A stretch of 64,000 nt of DNA from Sinorhizobium terangae (GCF_009601505.1 NZ_WITC01000031.1:1-64000); one strand, 5' to 3'; positions 15,294-23,644 are shown, numbered from the stretch's first letter. Notes: generated by a model not told the origin, from the letters alone. Made by a program: numbers and translations.

Positions 15294-15698
15294 ATGATCG
15301 ACGACGATGTCTCGAGCACGCCCTCGGGCGAAGCGGGCGACGAGCCTAGCGCCGGTATGGCGGGGGTGACGAAGGGCTCGCGCACGCGGCTCGGCGGGGC
15401 CTTCCTCGAAGCGGTGCAGGCGGACTTCGAGGCGCATGGCGTCGACGTGATCGCGCGGCTGCGCGAGGAGAAGCCGGAATCCTATCTGAAGCTCCTGGCC
15501 TCGATCTTGCCCAAGGATCTTTCGGCGAATGCCAACGCGCTGGACGAGCTGACGGATGAGGAGCTTGTCCGGCGCATCCGGATGCTCGATCAGACGATCC
15601 GGCCGCTGATCGAGGCGCCGGCGAAGAGCAGGACGGCGCGGAAGTCCGTACGGACGCGGCGGCCGGCGGGACGGCGTTCCGGACCGGAGCAGGGCTGA
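15294..15698 (+). CDS. Phage terminase small subunit-like protein
   Basis: A 134-residue protein resembling the small proteins encoded before the large terminase in rhizobial prophages. It has GVTKGSRTRLGGAFLEAVQA, the adjacent DFEAHGVDVIARLREEKPES, then YLKLLASILPKDL and DELTDEELVRRIRMLDQTIR. Such proteins are thought to help pick the packaging site on phage DNA. The ATG at 15294 is preceded by GGGAGG at 8 bases; an upstream start is less good. The terminase large subunit relic lies 2.4 kb further on with unrelated small genes between, which shows how rearranged the prophage is. Confidence 0.7.
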   Translation: MIDDDVSSTPSGEAGDEPSAGMAGVTKGSRTRLGGAFLEAVQADFEAHGVDVIARLREEKPESYLKLLASILPKDLSANANALDELTDEELVRRIRMLDQTIRPLIEAPAKSRTARKSVRTRRPAGRRSGPEQG

Positions 15699-15702
15699 GT
15701 CC

Positions 15703-15728
15703 TGCAGCAATTCAAAGTGTTGTGGCGA
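15703..15728. repeat. Family A intergenic repeat (partial second module)
   Basis: CCTGCAGCAATTCAAAGTGT followed by TGTGGC is the beginning of the family A second module; the palindromic remainder is missing. Confidence 0.5.
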
Positions 15729-15804
15729 GTTTTGAATGTATGGAAGACGTATGCCGCCGCAGGTTGGGCAAGAATGAGGTGGAAGCCACCTCATCCCGAT
15801 TGCA

Positions 15805-16209
15805 TCAGCGCGCCCGTGAGACGCCGGCGGGAACTGCGGCCTCGCTGCCCGAGAAGATGATGACTGCGAACATCAGTACGCCGGCGAAGGCGATAAGCGA
15901 GGAAATGGCGACGATCGGTTCCATCGCTGTGTTTCCGGAAAGCATGAGATAAAGCGACGGGATCAGCACGGCGACGCCGAACGTGTAGACGACGTACTGG
16001 ATCACCGCCAGGCGCTTCTCGGCCTTGCGTGGGTTGAGTGCGTGGTAAACGCCGAAGAGCGCCATGGTGACCCAGCCGAGCAGGTTGGCGTGGGCATGGG
16101 CGCCGGTCGGCGCGTGGTTGCCTGAAATCGACATGTGAAGGCCGATCGAGATGCCGGCAATCAGGAAAATGATGGCGGTCTTGAAGTAAAGATTTGCGAT
16201 ACGTGGCAT
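15805..16209 (-). CDS. Four-span membrane protein, often annotated cytochrome-c oxidase-like
   Basis: A 134-residue inner-membrane protein with four hydrophobic helices (about residues 10-28, 40-62, 72-92, 98-120). Conserved-looking histidines are in AGISIGLHMSISGNH and PTGAHAHANLLGWVTMALFG, followed by VYHALNP. Related rhizobial proteins are listed as cytochrome-c oxidase or NnrS-like, because this His pattern resembles a short piece of heme-copper oxidase subunit I. It is too short to be an oxidase; heme binding is a guess. GGGGGAG precedes the ATG. Confidence 0.7.
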   Translation of the reverse strand: MPRIANLYFKTAIIFLIAGISIGLHMSISGNHAPTGAHAHANLLGWVTMALFGVYHALNPRKAEKRLAVIQYVVYTFGVAVLIPSLYLMLSGNTAMEPIVAISSLIAFAGVLMFAVIIFSGSEAAVPAGVSRAR

Positions 16210-16540
16210 TGGTTCTCCCCCTCTGTAGCCGTAGGAAATCTAGCATGTTCTCAAGAAGCTGAGAACAAATGCATACAAGGATCTTTGGCGCGCCGGCGCT
16301 GTTACCAATGATACAGTCGAAATATTGGCGGGGACAGCGGCGCGGCGCAGAATTATCCTCTGAGACGTGAGGTTTAGCGGTCGGCCGACGCAGTCTCATC
16401 GGAACTTATTGCGGTTATGGGCATTCGGTAGGAATGACAAACCATCCGCGGCGGCGCGCACGCGCCAATGTCACAGTGGCAGCTTGTAATTGCTGCGTAA
16501 TTCCATCCGCGGATCGAATTATGCGGCGGAGGATCGCAAT
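16210..16540. other. Intergenic region, nothing supported
   Basis: This 331-base space between the divergent genes at 16209 and 16541 contains a GGAAC at 16400 but no CGTT at the right distance, so I do not call an EcfG promoter. No open frame or strong hairpin was found. Confidence 0.5.
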
Positions 16541-16696
16541 ATGCTTGGAACCGTACTTCTCGTTATTTTGATCCTGCTCCTGATCGGCGCGTTTCCCTCC
16601 TGGCCCTATTCGAGCGGCTGGGGCTACGGCCCTTCCGGCATTCTCGGCGTCCTGGTGGTCGTGCTGGTGGTCCTGCTGTTAATGGGCAGGATCTGA
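16541..16696 (+). CDS. DUF3309 family small membrane protein
   Basis: A 51-residue protein with the DUF3309 pattern: an N-terminal span MLGTVLLVILILLLIGAFPS, a loop WPYSSGWGYGPSG, and a second span ILGVLVVVLVVLLLMGRI. The family is widespread in proteobacteria and has no known activity. The start at 16541 has GGAGG 9 bases upstream; a longer start 51 bases earlier adds residues foreign to the family. Confidence 0.9.
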   Translation: MLGTVLLVILILLLIGAFPSWPYSSGWGYGPSGILGVLVVVLVVLLLMGRI

Positions 16697-16722
16697 GCAA
16701 CCTCGCGGGGTGGATGGTGCTG

Positions 16723-17064
16723 TTACCAGCTTGCACCATCGATCAATCGGTGCGGGATTTCCTCCCAGACGGCGCGGTCGAACATCCGCATGTTGACCCC
16801 CATGCGCGAGGCGTTGCGCCCGCGCGGCGACCAATGCGTCGTGCAGCCGCAGCGGCCGCAATGATGCATCGTGAGTGTTGCGTCGCCCTGGACATAGCCG
16901 ACGAGCGTTTTCTGTTCGTCGATGACGGTGACGTCGCTCGCAGGATAATAGCCCCAGAGGGCGCCGAGCCGGCTGCAGATCGAGCAGTTGCAATCGCCAA
17001 GCGTCTCGGGGCGGATGGGAACGGTGATGCGCACCGACCTGCAATGGCAATGACCTTCTATCAT
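16723..17064 (-). CDS. GFA/CENP-V family zinc-binding protein
   Basis: A 113-residue protein of the GFA (glutathione-dependent formaldehyde-activating) fold. The zinc-binding cysteines are in MIEGHCHCRSVRITV, GDCNCSICSRLGALWGYYP and MHHCGRCGCTTHW, in family order. Despite the name, most members do not have a proven formaldehyde role. AAGGAGG precedes the ATG at 17064. A second member is encoded at 38318. Confidence 0.85.
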   Translation of the reverse strand: MIEGHCHCRSVRITVPIRPETLGDCNCSICSRLGALWGYYPASDVTVIDEQKTLVGYVQGDATLTMHHCGRCGCTTHWSPRGRNASRMGVNMRMFDRAVWEEIPHRLIDGASW

Positions 17065-17207
17065 GGGGCGTGCCTCCTTCAGTAAGCCGGCTCGCTTCAA
17101 GCATTGGCCAGCGCGGACGGAAGCGCAAGGGTGGAAACCGGCCGGAGGCGGAACCGAGACCGCAACCCAGGCGTTTCCAGGGCAAGTACGAAGGCCCAGC
17201 GCGGCCT

Positions 17208-17282
17208 GCTGCATGAGGACAAAATCATGCAGCAGATGAAAGTGTCACAGCTTTTGCGCGTCCGATCGGACGTGTAGAGCGC
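17208..17282. repeat. Family A intergenic repeat (degenerate)
   Basis: CTGCTGCATGAGGACAAAAT then CATGCAGCAGATGAAAGTGT and CACAGCTTTTGCGCGTCCGA, TCGGACG. It keeps the order of the family A mosaic (palindrome arm, CAGCA-AAAGTG, GCGCGTC dyad) with many changes. Confidence 0.55.
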
Positions 17283-17348
17283 CGCGAGACGCGCAGGCAA
17301 CCGCGTCAGCCCCATCCAGTCGGGCCTTCCCGGACGGGGCAATTCACT

Positions 17349-17495
17349 TCATCTGGAGATCGACGAGGTTATCTCAGTCGACACCGCCGGGACGGCTGGT
17401 GTGCGATTTTGGGCCAAGGCGACATGAAGAACCGCGGACACGGCAATGGAGAAGGTGAGAGCAGCTATCGAAGCGCCAAGACCAGTTTTGACCAT
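17349..17495 (-). CDS. Small secreted protein with signal peptide (48 aa)
   Basis: A 48-codon frame reads MVKTGLGASIAALTFSIAVS then AVLHVALA-QNRTPAVPAV and a Ser/Thr-rich end. Residues 1-28 have the charge, hydrophobic core and ALA cleavage site of a signal peptide, so a mature peptide of about 20 residues may be released to the periplasm. AAAGGGG lies upstream; an ATG six bases earlier (17501) is also possible. No family recognised. Confidence 0.5.
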   Translation of the reverse strand: MVKTGLGASIAALTFSIAVSAVLHVALAQNRTPAVPAVSTEITSSISR

Positions 17496-17639
17496 CTCCA
17501 TCCCCTTTCAAGCGCGTTGTTGTCGTCCGTCTCTTCAGAGCGTGGGATGACGTTAATCATGTGGCGCCGATTGAGATGTTCCCCCGGTAACGTGAAATAC
17601 GGTTAACGGCCGGTTTATGGCGGCAGTCGCGCGTCGAAC

Positions 17640-17680
17640 TGGCGTGCCTCGTGCGTCTGATAAGACGCGCGTGGCGGCCA
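17640..17680. repeat. Family A dyad (isolated second-module palindrome)
   Basis: GTGCGTCTGATAAGACGCGC is the palindromic core of the second module of family A, here without the rest of the mosaic. Confidence 0.5.
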
Positions 17681-17760
17681 TAGTGCGGTTGTTATTGCAG
17701 TGGCGGGATTGCCGGCCGTGGGGCGGCCGAGCGATTTTCGCGACAGTTCAAGCTCTCGGC

Positions 17761-18006
17761 TTATTTGGTGGTGATGCCGTGGGCGGGAGCGCCTTCATTC
17801 GACCAGCAGGAGCAGGGTTCGCCGGCCGGACCGGTGCCGTAGTAGCACTGCGTCTGGGGGGTCTTGCATAGGCGCGGCGAATTATCGACGACAGCGGCGG
17901 CTATCTTGGAACGGCGCGCGGGTGCGGGCGCCTCCGCGGTCTCGGTGCACGAGGACGCCAGCGCCGAGAGGCAGAGCGTAATCAATAGCGTACGGCTGAT
18001 TCTCAT
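17761..18006 (-). CDS. Small lipoprotein with Cys-rich tail (81 aa)
   Basis: An 81-residue lipoprotein. MRISRTLLITLCLSALASSC is a lipoprotein signal peptide with lipobox LASSC, the Cys at residue 20 being lipidated. The mature part has a basic Ala-rich stretch and then a Cys-rich end (CKTPQTQCYYGTGPAGEPCS then CW), suggesting disulphides. Similar small lipoproteins are common and uncharacterised in rhizobia. The start at 18006 is set by the signal peptide; the ribosome site is weak. Confidence 0.65.
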   Translation of the reverse strand: MRISRTLLITLCLSALASSCTETAEAPAPARRSKIAAAVVDNSPRLCKTPQTQCYYGTGPAGEPCSCWSNEGAPAHGITTK

Positions 18007-18081
18007 GCGGTGGAATTTCCACGACTTCTCGCCAAAGGCAAGAGCCAAAGATGGAACAATGCGCGAACCGGCGGAGAAAAA

Positions 18082-19531
18082 ATGCCAAATCGATCGACCG
18101 GGCCTGCAGCGGCGATGGCTGGCGCCTCCGCGCGGCCGCGCGATCTGCGCGCGTTGCTCAAGGAACAGGCGGTGCTTATGGCCGAGCTCGACCGGCGGCG
18201 GCGCACCAATATTCTCGCCGGTTACCGGCCCTATGCGAAGCAACGTTCCATGATGCGGGTGCCGCGGTGCGCGAACGGCTGTTCATGGCCGGCAATCAAC
18301 TGGGCAAGACGCTTGCCGGCGCGGCGGAGGCGGCGATGCACCTGACAGGGCGCTACCGGACTGGTGGCGGGGCCGGCGGTTCGACCGACCGGTCGTACTG
18401 CTGGCGGGCTCGGAATCCTACGAGCTGACTCGCGACGGCGTGCAGCGGCTGCTGATCGGTCCGCCGCTCAACGAGGAGGATTGGGGCACCGGCTTCATTC
18501 CGAAGGCGGCAATCCAGGCGACCACGCGGCGTTCCGGCGCGTCCGGCGCGCTCGACAGCGTGACGGTGCGCCATGTCACGGGAGGCGCCTCGACGCTACT
18601 CTTCAAGGCCTACGAGCAGGGGCGCGGTAAGTGGCAGGCCAATACGGTCGACTATGTGTGGTTCGACGAGGAGCCGCCGGAGGATGTCTATTTCGAGGGG
18701 ATCACCCGCACCAATGCGACGCGCGGTGCGGTCGCCGTCACGTTCACACCGCTCAAAGGGTTAAGCAGCGTCGTGGCGCGGTATCTGATGGAACAGTCGC
18801 CGGATCGCGAGGTCATCACCATGACGATCGAGGATGCGGAACACTATACGGCGGAGGAGCGGCAGCGGATCATCGACAGCTATCCGGCGCATGAACGGGA
18901 GGCCCGCACAAAGGGCGTCCCTGCACTCGGTTCGGGGCGCATCTTTCCGGTGGCGGAGGAGGCGATCCGCGTCGATCCGTTCGAGATCCCGAAGCACTGG
19001 GTGCAGATCGGCGGGCTCGATTTCGGCTGGGACCACCCCTTCGCCGCCACGGCCTGCGCGTGGGACCGGGACGCCGACGTCTTCTATGTGACGAAGACCT
19101 ATCGCGAGCGCGAGGCGACGCCGATCATCCACGCGGCGGCGATAAAACCCTGGGGGACGTGGCTGCCCTTTGCCTGGCCACATGACGGCCTGCAGCACGA
19201 CAAGGGCAGCGGCGAACAGCTTGCCGCGCAATATCGCGCGCAGGGATTGGCGCTGCTTGCCGAGCGGGCGACCTTCGACGACGGCACCAACGGCGTGGAG
19301 GCGGGGCTATCGGATATGCTGCAGCGGATGCAGACCGGGCGCTGGAAGGTGTTTACCACGCTGACCGACTGGTTTGAGGAATTCCGCCTCTACCACCGCA
19401 AGGACGGCCGTGTCGTCAAGGAACGCGACGACCTTCTCTCCGCCTCGCGTTACGCGCTGATGATGAAGCGGTTCGCGAGGGTGAGGGCGGATGCCGCGGC
19501 GTGGAAGTTCACGGATCGGAAGGTTGTTTGA
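18082..19531 (+). pseudogene. Phage terminase large subunit, broken by two frameshifts
   Basis: The protein is the DNA-packaging motor of a tailed phage. It starts at 18082 (GGAG upstream) with MPNRSTGPAAAMAGASARPR, changes frame near 18243 (after GYRPYAKQR), reads FMAGNQLGKTLAGAAEA (Walker A) in the second frame, and changes again near 18356, where one C appears to be missing after GRY. The third frame is then open to 19531, with VDYVWFDEEPPEDVYFEG (Walker B) and the nuclease-domain motif GGLDFGWDHPFAATACAW. Apart from the two shifts the gene is nearly complete. It cannot make a full terminase unless the shifts are sequencing errors. Confidence 0.85.
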
Positions 19532-20096
19532 GGATGTCGTTTAGACGCCTGGCTCCGTTCGTCTTGCGCGCATTTGTCTCACCGAACGTCGGGTGGCCGT
19601 TTCTGTCGGCGCAAGGGCGCCGCGCAGCGCGAGCCCGTGCGGCTTTTCTTGTTTGAAGGCAGCGACGAGTTCGCGCCGAAGGCCATCGCCGCGTTGCGAG
19701 CGCGATGCTGTGGAGTGCGAGGAGGGATCTCATGGCTGCCTCCATTGATTGATGGAGCATGTTGATCCGGCGATGTCATCGAAGCCACCCGTTTCCCGCG
19801 CTGGCCGAGGCAGGTGCGCCACTTGCGTGGTTCTGGCAGTGCGCTGGCGATCGTCGCCTCTGCCGCTTGCGTCCTGCTGCTGCTTCTCCTCATTGCCGAA
19901 TAGGCACTGCCCGGAGGAGGTAAACCTGCCTTCTGCCCAGCGGATGAGGCTTAGCCCACAGGGGGTAGATGTCCATGCTTCGTTCCCGAAGCGTTCTCCG
20001 GTGTTCGTAATTACTTGAGCCGTTGTTTGCATAAGTGGCGTGGGGGCGCAGGCAGCCGGATCGAGTTTGCCGCAGGGAAACGAGCCGGCACTTGAA
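19532..20096. other. Intergenic stretch after the terminase, no supported gene
   Basis: I found no well-supported gene here. One frame ending at 19903 encodes VRHLRGSGSALAIVASAACV and LLLLLLIAE, a membrane-like segment, but it has no ATG or ribosome site. Confidence 0.45.
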
Positions 20097-20145
20097 GCAA
20101 AGTTCCGAACGGAAACCGCTCCACACTTTCTCTGGAATTGCTTTT
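20097..20145. repeat. Family B repeat, tandem copy 1
   Basis: AGCAAAGTTCCGAACGGAAA then CCGCTCCACACTTTCTCTGG and AATTGCTT. It is the first of three copies in 160 bases. Confidence 0.75.
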
Positions 20146-20151
20146 GACGCT

Positions 20152-20199
20152 ACGCAATTCCGAACGGAAACCGCTCCACACTTTCTCTGGAATTGCTTT
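20152..20199. repeat. Family B repeat, tandem copy 2
   Basis: ACGCAATTCCGAACGGAAAC then CGCTCCACACTTTCTCTGGA and ATTGCTTT. It is almost identical to copy 1 over 40 bases, so the duplication is recent. Confidence 0.8.
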
Positions 20200-20207
20200 A
20201 GAAACCA

Positions 20208-20256
20208 CGCAGTCCCGTACGGAAAACCACTCCGCACTTTTCCTGGGATTGCTCTA
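20208..20256. repeat. Family B repeat, tandem copy 3
   Basis: CGCAGTCCCGTACGGAAAAC then CACTCCGCACTTTTCCTGGG and ATTGCTCTA. It is more diverged than copies 1 and 2 and its end overlaps the stop codon of the small gene at 20254. Confidence 0.75.
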
Positions 20257-20382
20257 GTTGCTCGGAGCGATTGGCGGTGTACTCGGCGGCGCCACTGCTT
20301 CGGGATTGAACGCCAGGATACTCAGCACGAGAGCGATGAGGATGAGAATAAGCGCCAGGAAGGCGATGCCGCTCTTGTCCAT
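20254..20382 (-). CDS. Tiny single-span membrane protein (42 aa)
   Basis: A 42-residue frame starts at 20382 with GGGGA just upstream. It encodes MDKSGIAFLALILILIALVL then SILAFNPEAVAPPSTPPIAP and SN: a membrane span followed by a Pro-rich outer tail. Its stop codon lies inside the last family B repeat. No known family; the layout resembles other small rhizobial membrane proteins in this region. Confidence 0.6.
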   Translation of the reverse strand: MDKSGIAFLALILILIALVLSILAFNPEAVAPPSTPPIAPSN

Positions 20383-20510
20383 TCCCCATCATGGGGAGCC
20401 GAATGTGAGAATTTCGAGGCATTCGGGAGCAGGCCCGACAAGTGCCTCGGTCTCTACGGCGCCACGCGTCCAACCAGACGCGCAATGGTCGCTGTAAAGC
20501 TTTGAGTTTC

Positions 20511-20559
20511 TGCATGATTTTGTCCTTAGATCGGTTCCGATCTTAAGGAATCATGCAGT
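20511..20559. repeat. Family A palindrome (first module)
   Basis: CTGCATGATTTTGTCCTTAG, ATCGGTTCCGAT, CTTAAGGAATCATGCAG: a long, nearly perfect palindrome. It is the best-preserved first module in the window. Confidence 0.75.
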
Positions 20560-20576
20560 AGCAGTCCCACTGCCCG

Positions 20577-20756
20577 CTATCGCATCTGGGTCTGGGCAGC
20601 CGGCAGGTAAACCCTGGCCGAGGCGTGCTCTTCGCTGGTCAGCGATCCTGCGAGTAAAAGATAAGCGGTTATGCCGAGCACAGACAGCACCAGAATGGCG
20701 ACAGGCAGGCCGGACGAAGCGTGATATTCCGGCCCTCGGTAATCTTTTCCAACCAT
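20577..20756 (-). CDS. Small membrane protein (59 aa), likely general-stress regulated
   Basis: A 59-residue protein: a short polar start (MVGKDYRGPEYHASSG), one membrane span (LPVAILVLSVLGITAYLLLA) and a polar tail of about 23 residues. No family recognised. The start at 20756 is preferred over longer ones because GGAG lies upstream and because the perfect EcfG-type promoter at 20788-20813 would put a transcript start about 20-25 bases before it. Function unknown; an envelope role under stress is inference. Confidence 0.7.
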   Translation of the reverse strand: MVGKDYRGPEYHASSGLPVAILVLSVLGITAYLLLAGSLTSEEHASARVYLPAAQTQMR

Positions 20757-20787
20757 CGTAACGAACTCCACTCTATGCACATACGAG

Positions 20788-20813
20788 AACGTGCCATCGG
20801 TGCGACTGGTTCC
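20788..20813 (-). promoter_or_regulatory. EcfG/RpoE2-type general stress promoter
   Basis: On the minus strand GGAAC (20809-20813), 17 bases, then CGTT (20788-20791): a perfect match to the consensus, 32 bases before the ATG of the gene at 20577-20756. Confidence 0.75.
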
Positions 20814-20974
20814 TGCACGATGGTTGGTCAGCGATAACAAGGGTTGAGGCGTTGTAACGTGACAGCATTATACCATGCTCCTCAGCTTATGGCCGGTGAT
20901 TACGGGTGATGGCAGTTTTCTGCCGCCGCTGGTTCACTGTCCGTTCGTAGCTATTTTTGGTGGCGGGCAAGCAC

Positions 20975-21016
20975 GACCAACCAGCGTTTCGGTCGAGACC
21001 AGCCCGCTGGTTGGTC
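20975..21016. promoter_or_regulatory. Perfect 12-bp inverted repeat
   Basis: GACCAACCAGCG (20975-20986) is mirrored exactly by CGCTGGTTGGTC (21005-21016) with 18 bases between. It lies in the 364-base space between two small minus-strand genes. It could be a hairpin in RNA or a binding site. It is not one of the repeat families A or B. The rest of 20814-21120 holds nothing I can name. Confidence 0.5.
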
Positions 21017-21120
21017 AGAAACGTTCAGGACGATGCTCGTCATTTCGAGCGCATTTTTCACAGCTCAACAAGCTATACAAATGCAGGCCCGAGGCGTGCC
21101 GATCGTGTCGAGGCGCACGA

Positions 21121-21282
21121 TCAGAAGACCGCCAGATACCGCAGCAACGACAGGATGCCGATGATGATCACGATCGCTTGGACAATCTGTTTGGCACGCG
21201 CGTCCAACGGAAGCCGATTAACGAGATAAAGCACCAGGATGACGACCAGGAACGTGATCAAGATGCTGATGAGGATCGACAT
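21121..21282 (-). CDS. Small two-span membrane protein (Thivi_2564-like, 53 aa)
   Basis: A 53-residue protein: MSILISILITFLVVILVLYL, a short loop NRLPLDARAKQ, then IVQAIVIIIGILSLLRYLAV. Two membrane spans around a charged loop match the small proteins annotated as Thivi_2564 family. GGGAG lies 9 bases before the ATG. No activity is known for the family; the family assignment is from the pattern only. Confidence 0.65.
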   Translation of the reverse strand: MSILISILITFLVVILVLYLVNRLPLDARAKQIVQAIVIIIGILSLLRYLAVF

Positions 21283-21529
21283 TGACGCGCACTCCCGACG
21301 AAAGCTTCCGATAAAAGCTTAACTATGGGAGGTTTTGCAGAAGGGAAGGCCTGCTACCGAAGATGGCATTCCGCTGCAAGATGACGGACTGCTAGCCGAC
21401 GTTCAAATCGTCCGACACTTTCCTACCGCCATGCCACGAGCGGAAACGCATCTCTCTCCAATTCGCGCGAACTGGCCGACTGTCACCCAACAATTCAAAA
21501 TCGAACTCCACGGCCCGAAAGGTTCTCCG

Positions 21530-22979
21530 ATGGCTGCAATGACCGATGAACGGCTGGCCGCACTGGTCAGCCAACTGGTGAAGGACTGCGAAGACTATCG
21601 CGACACGCTCGGGGTCGATCGCATCAAGGCGATGGAATATTACGACGGCACGATGAAGGACGTGCCGGCCGACGCCAACCGCTCGAAAGTGGTTTCGCGC
21701 GATTGCCGCGCGGCGATCAAGAAGGTGCTGCCGTCGCTGATCCGGACCATCCTCGGCAACGACAAGGTGGTGGAATACGCGCCCGTCAACGAGGGCGACG
21801 AGGCGGCGGCGAGCCAAGCGACCGACTACATCAACTACGTCGTCTTTCCCGAAAGCGATGGCTATGACGCCGTGCAGGACGCGGCGCACGACGCCTTGAA
21901 GCTCCGCAACGGCGTGATCCGCTGGTGGTACGAGAACAAGGTGTCGATCGCGGTCTCGACCCATACTGGGCTCGACGAGGCGGCATTGGTGCAGCTCGTC
22001 GGCGACGACGCGGTGGAGGTGCTGGAGCAGTCGCAGACGATCGAGAAGATCCAGACACTCGAGGGTGTGATCGAGCAGCCGAGCTACAGCGTGAAGATCC
22101 GCCGCAAGGTGGAGCGAGGCACGCCGCGGCTGGCGGCGGTGCCGCTCGAAGAATTTCTGATCCATCCGGACGCGCTCTCGATCGAGGAGAGCCCGATCGC
22201 CGGCATTGCCACGCGCATGCGCCGTTCGGATCTCATTGCGATGGGGCATGACCGCGACCTGATCGAAGGCGTGCCGGCTTCGACCGGCGACAGTGGCGAC
22301 GACGACGAGGAGTTCACCCGCCGGCGCGATGCCTTCGCGGCGCGCGATGCGGTGCCGAAAGCGCTGGAAGAGGTGGATTTGCGCAAGGCTTGCGGCGCGT
22401 TTTCAAGGGGCTGCTTCGCCTCGTCATCAAGCACCAGGATTGGCCGCGCGTCGTTAGGCTGCGCGGCCAATGGGTGAGTTTCGATCCGCGCCACTGGAAC
22501 GCCGAGATGGACGCGACCGTCAATACCGGGCTCGGCGCCGGCACCCGCGAGCGCGATATCATGATGATCCAGATGATCCAGCAATTGCAGGAAAAGCTGT
22601 TGATGACGCTGGGACCTGACAATCCTTACGTCTCGCCGGACAATCTCTACAACGGCATCGCCAAATCCGTGGAGGCGGCGGGGCTGAAATCGCCCGACCT
22701 CTATTTCACCAAGCCTGCGCCTGAGGAGATTGAGCGGCGGATGCAGGCGAGCGCCGGCCAGCCGAACCCGGAAATGCAGAAGCTTCAGATGCGGGCCAAA
22801 GCAGATGCCGAGAAGGCGCAGCTTTCCGCGGAAAACGAGCGGCGGAAGCTGGAGATCGAGCGCGAGCTGAAGCTTGCCGAGATCCAGCAGAAGGGTGCTC
22901 TCAAGCGCTACCAGATTGACGCGGAGCTGAACCTGAAACGCCAGCAGAACGCCGCGGAAATGATGGGCGGCGAGCCGCT
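21530..22979 (+). pseudogene. Phage portal protein, internally deleted and frameshifted
   Basis: This is the head-tail connector of a tailed phage. From the ATG at 21530 (AAAGG upstream) it reads the portal N-terminal half, including DRIKAMEYYDGTMKDVPADA and DCRAAIKKVLPSLIRTILGN, to about 22382 (KALEEVD). There the frame changes and the sequence jumps to a late part of the same family (RLVIKHQDWPRVVRLRGQWV, DATVNTGLGAGTRERDIMMI), so the middle is missing. A Lys/Gln/Glu-rich helical tail (EKAQLSAENERRKLEIEREL) runs to 22979, where it joins a peptidase fragment. The gene cannot give a working portal. Confidence 0.8.
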
Positions 22980-23312
22980 GTGCGCAACGAGACCGAGGCG
23001 TCAAGGCTTGACGCGACGATCAGCTACGAGGACGTGTTCCATCAGTGCAGCAATGCGGCGCCGGCCGTCGGGGAATTGAGGCGGGCGCTCAACGAGGAAG
23101 GCGTCAGCCACGATCGGGGCGCGGGCGCACTGCCGATGAAGGCATCGGAAGATTTCGGTCTCTTCGGCCGCGTTGCGCCGTCGGCGATGTTTTTCCTCGG
23201 CGCTGGGGAGAACCATCCGCGGTTGCACAATCCGGATTATGATTTTCCCGACGCGCTGATAGGCATCGGCGCCCGTGTCTTCATGCGCGCGATCCGCAAC
23301 CTGGTAGGCTGA
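22980..23312 (+). pseudogene. C-terminal fragment of an M20-family amidohydrolase
   Basis: About 110 codons match the end of M20 peptidases/amidohydrolases of the hippurate hydrolase type: ASEDFGLFGRVAPSAMFFLG, then AGENHPRLHNPDYDFPDALI and GARVFMRAI. The region contains the SEDFG motif and the final metal-ligand His in LHNPDYDF. The catalytic N-terminal two thirds are absent; the fragment is fused directly to the portal relic. It marks the likely right edge of a deletion that removed most of the prophage and part of a host gene. Confidence 0.75.
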
Positions 23313-23371
23313 CTGCCGGCGCGAAGAAGCGCTTCCCTGGCGGGCAGCGCCTGACGCGAGAGGGGGATGGA

Positions 23372-23644
23372 ATGAGACACACTCTATGTAAGCTCGCCTT
23401 CTCCCTGGCACTCGCCGGGGCTTGGGCGACAGCCGTACTTTCTGCGGATTCCGGTGCGGCGCCGCAGCCCGACCAAACGGCAGCCGACAGCATGAAGGAT
23501 TTCATCGCGGCCAATCCCGACTGCCTGGAGTTCAACGATCGGTGCTCCTTCTGCGCGGTGGTCAACGGCGTGGCCGAGTGCTCGACGCCGCAGATCGCCT
23601 GCGTGAAGCAGGAGAACCAGTGCACGAAGCGGGCGAGCAAATAG
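23372..23644 (+). CDS. Small secreted Cys-rich protein (90 aa)
   Basis: A 90-residue exported protein with signal peptide MRHTLCKLAFSLALAGAWAT-AVLSA. The mature part carries six cysteines in two clusters, PDCLEFNDRCSFCAVVNGVA and ECSTPQIACVKQENQC, likely forming disulphides. I recognise no family. GAGGGGGATGGA before the ATG is a strong ribosome site. Confidence 0.7.
   Translation: MRHTLCKLAFSLALAGAWATAVLSADSGAAPQPDQTAADSMKDFIAANPDCLEFNDRCSFCAVVNGVAECSTPQIACVKQENQCTKRASK

Noticed and set aside
16400..16425. GGAAC before the DUF3309 gene as an EcfG promoter
   Set aside because: No CGTT at 16-17 bases and the site is about 115 bases from the start.
19769..19903. Membrane-like plus-strand segment ending VLLLLLLIAE
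   Set aside because: No ATG, GTG with usable spacing, or ribosome site; recorded only as a possible relic.
19890..20237. Minus-strand frame with repeated SRNCVASKAIPEKVW-like peptide
   Set aside because: The peptide repeat is simply the family B DNA repeats read through; there is no independent support for a protein.
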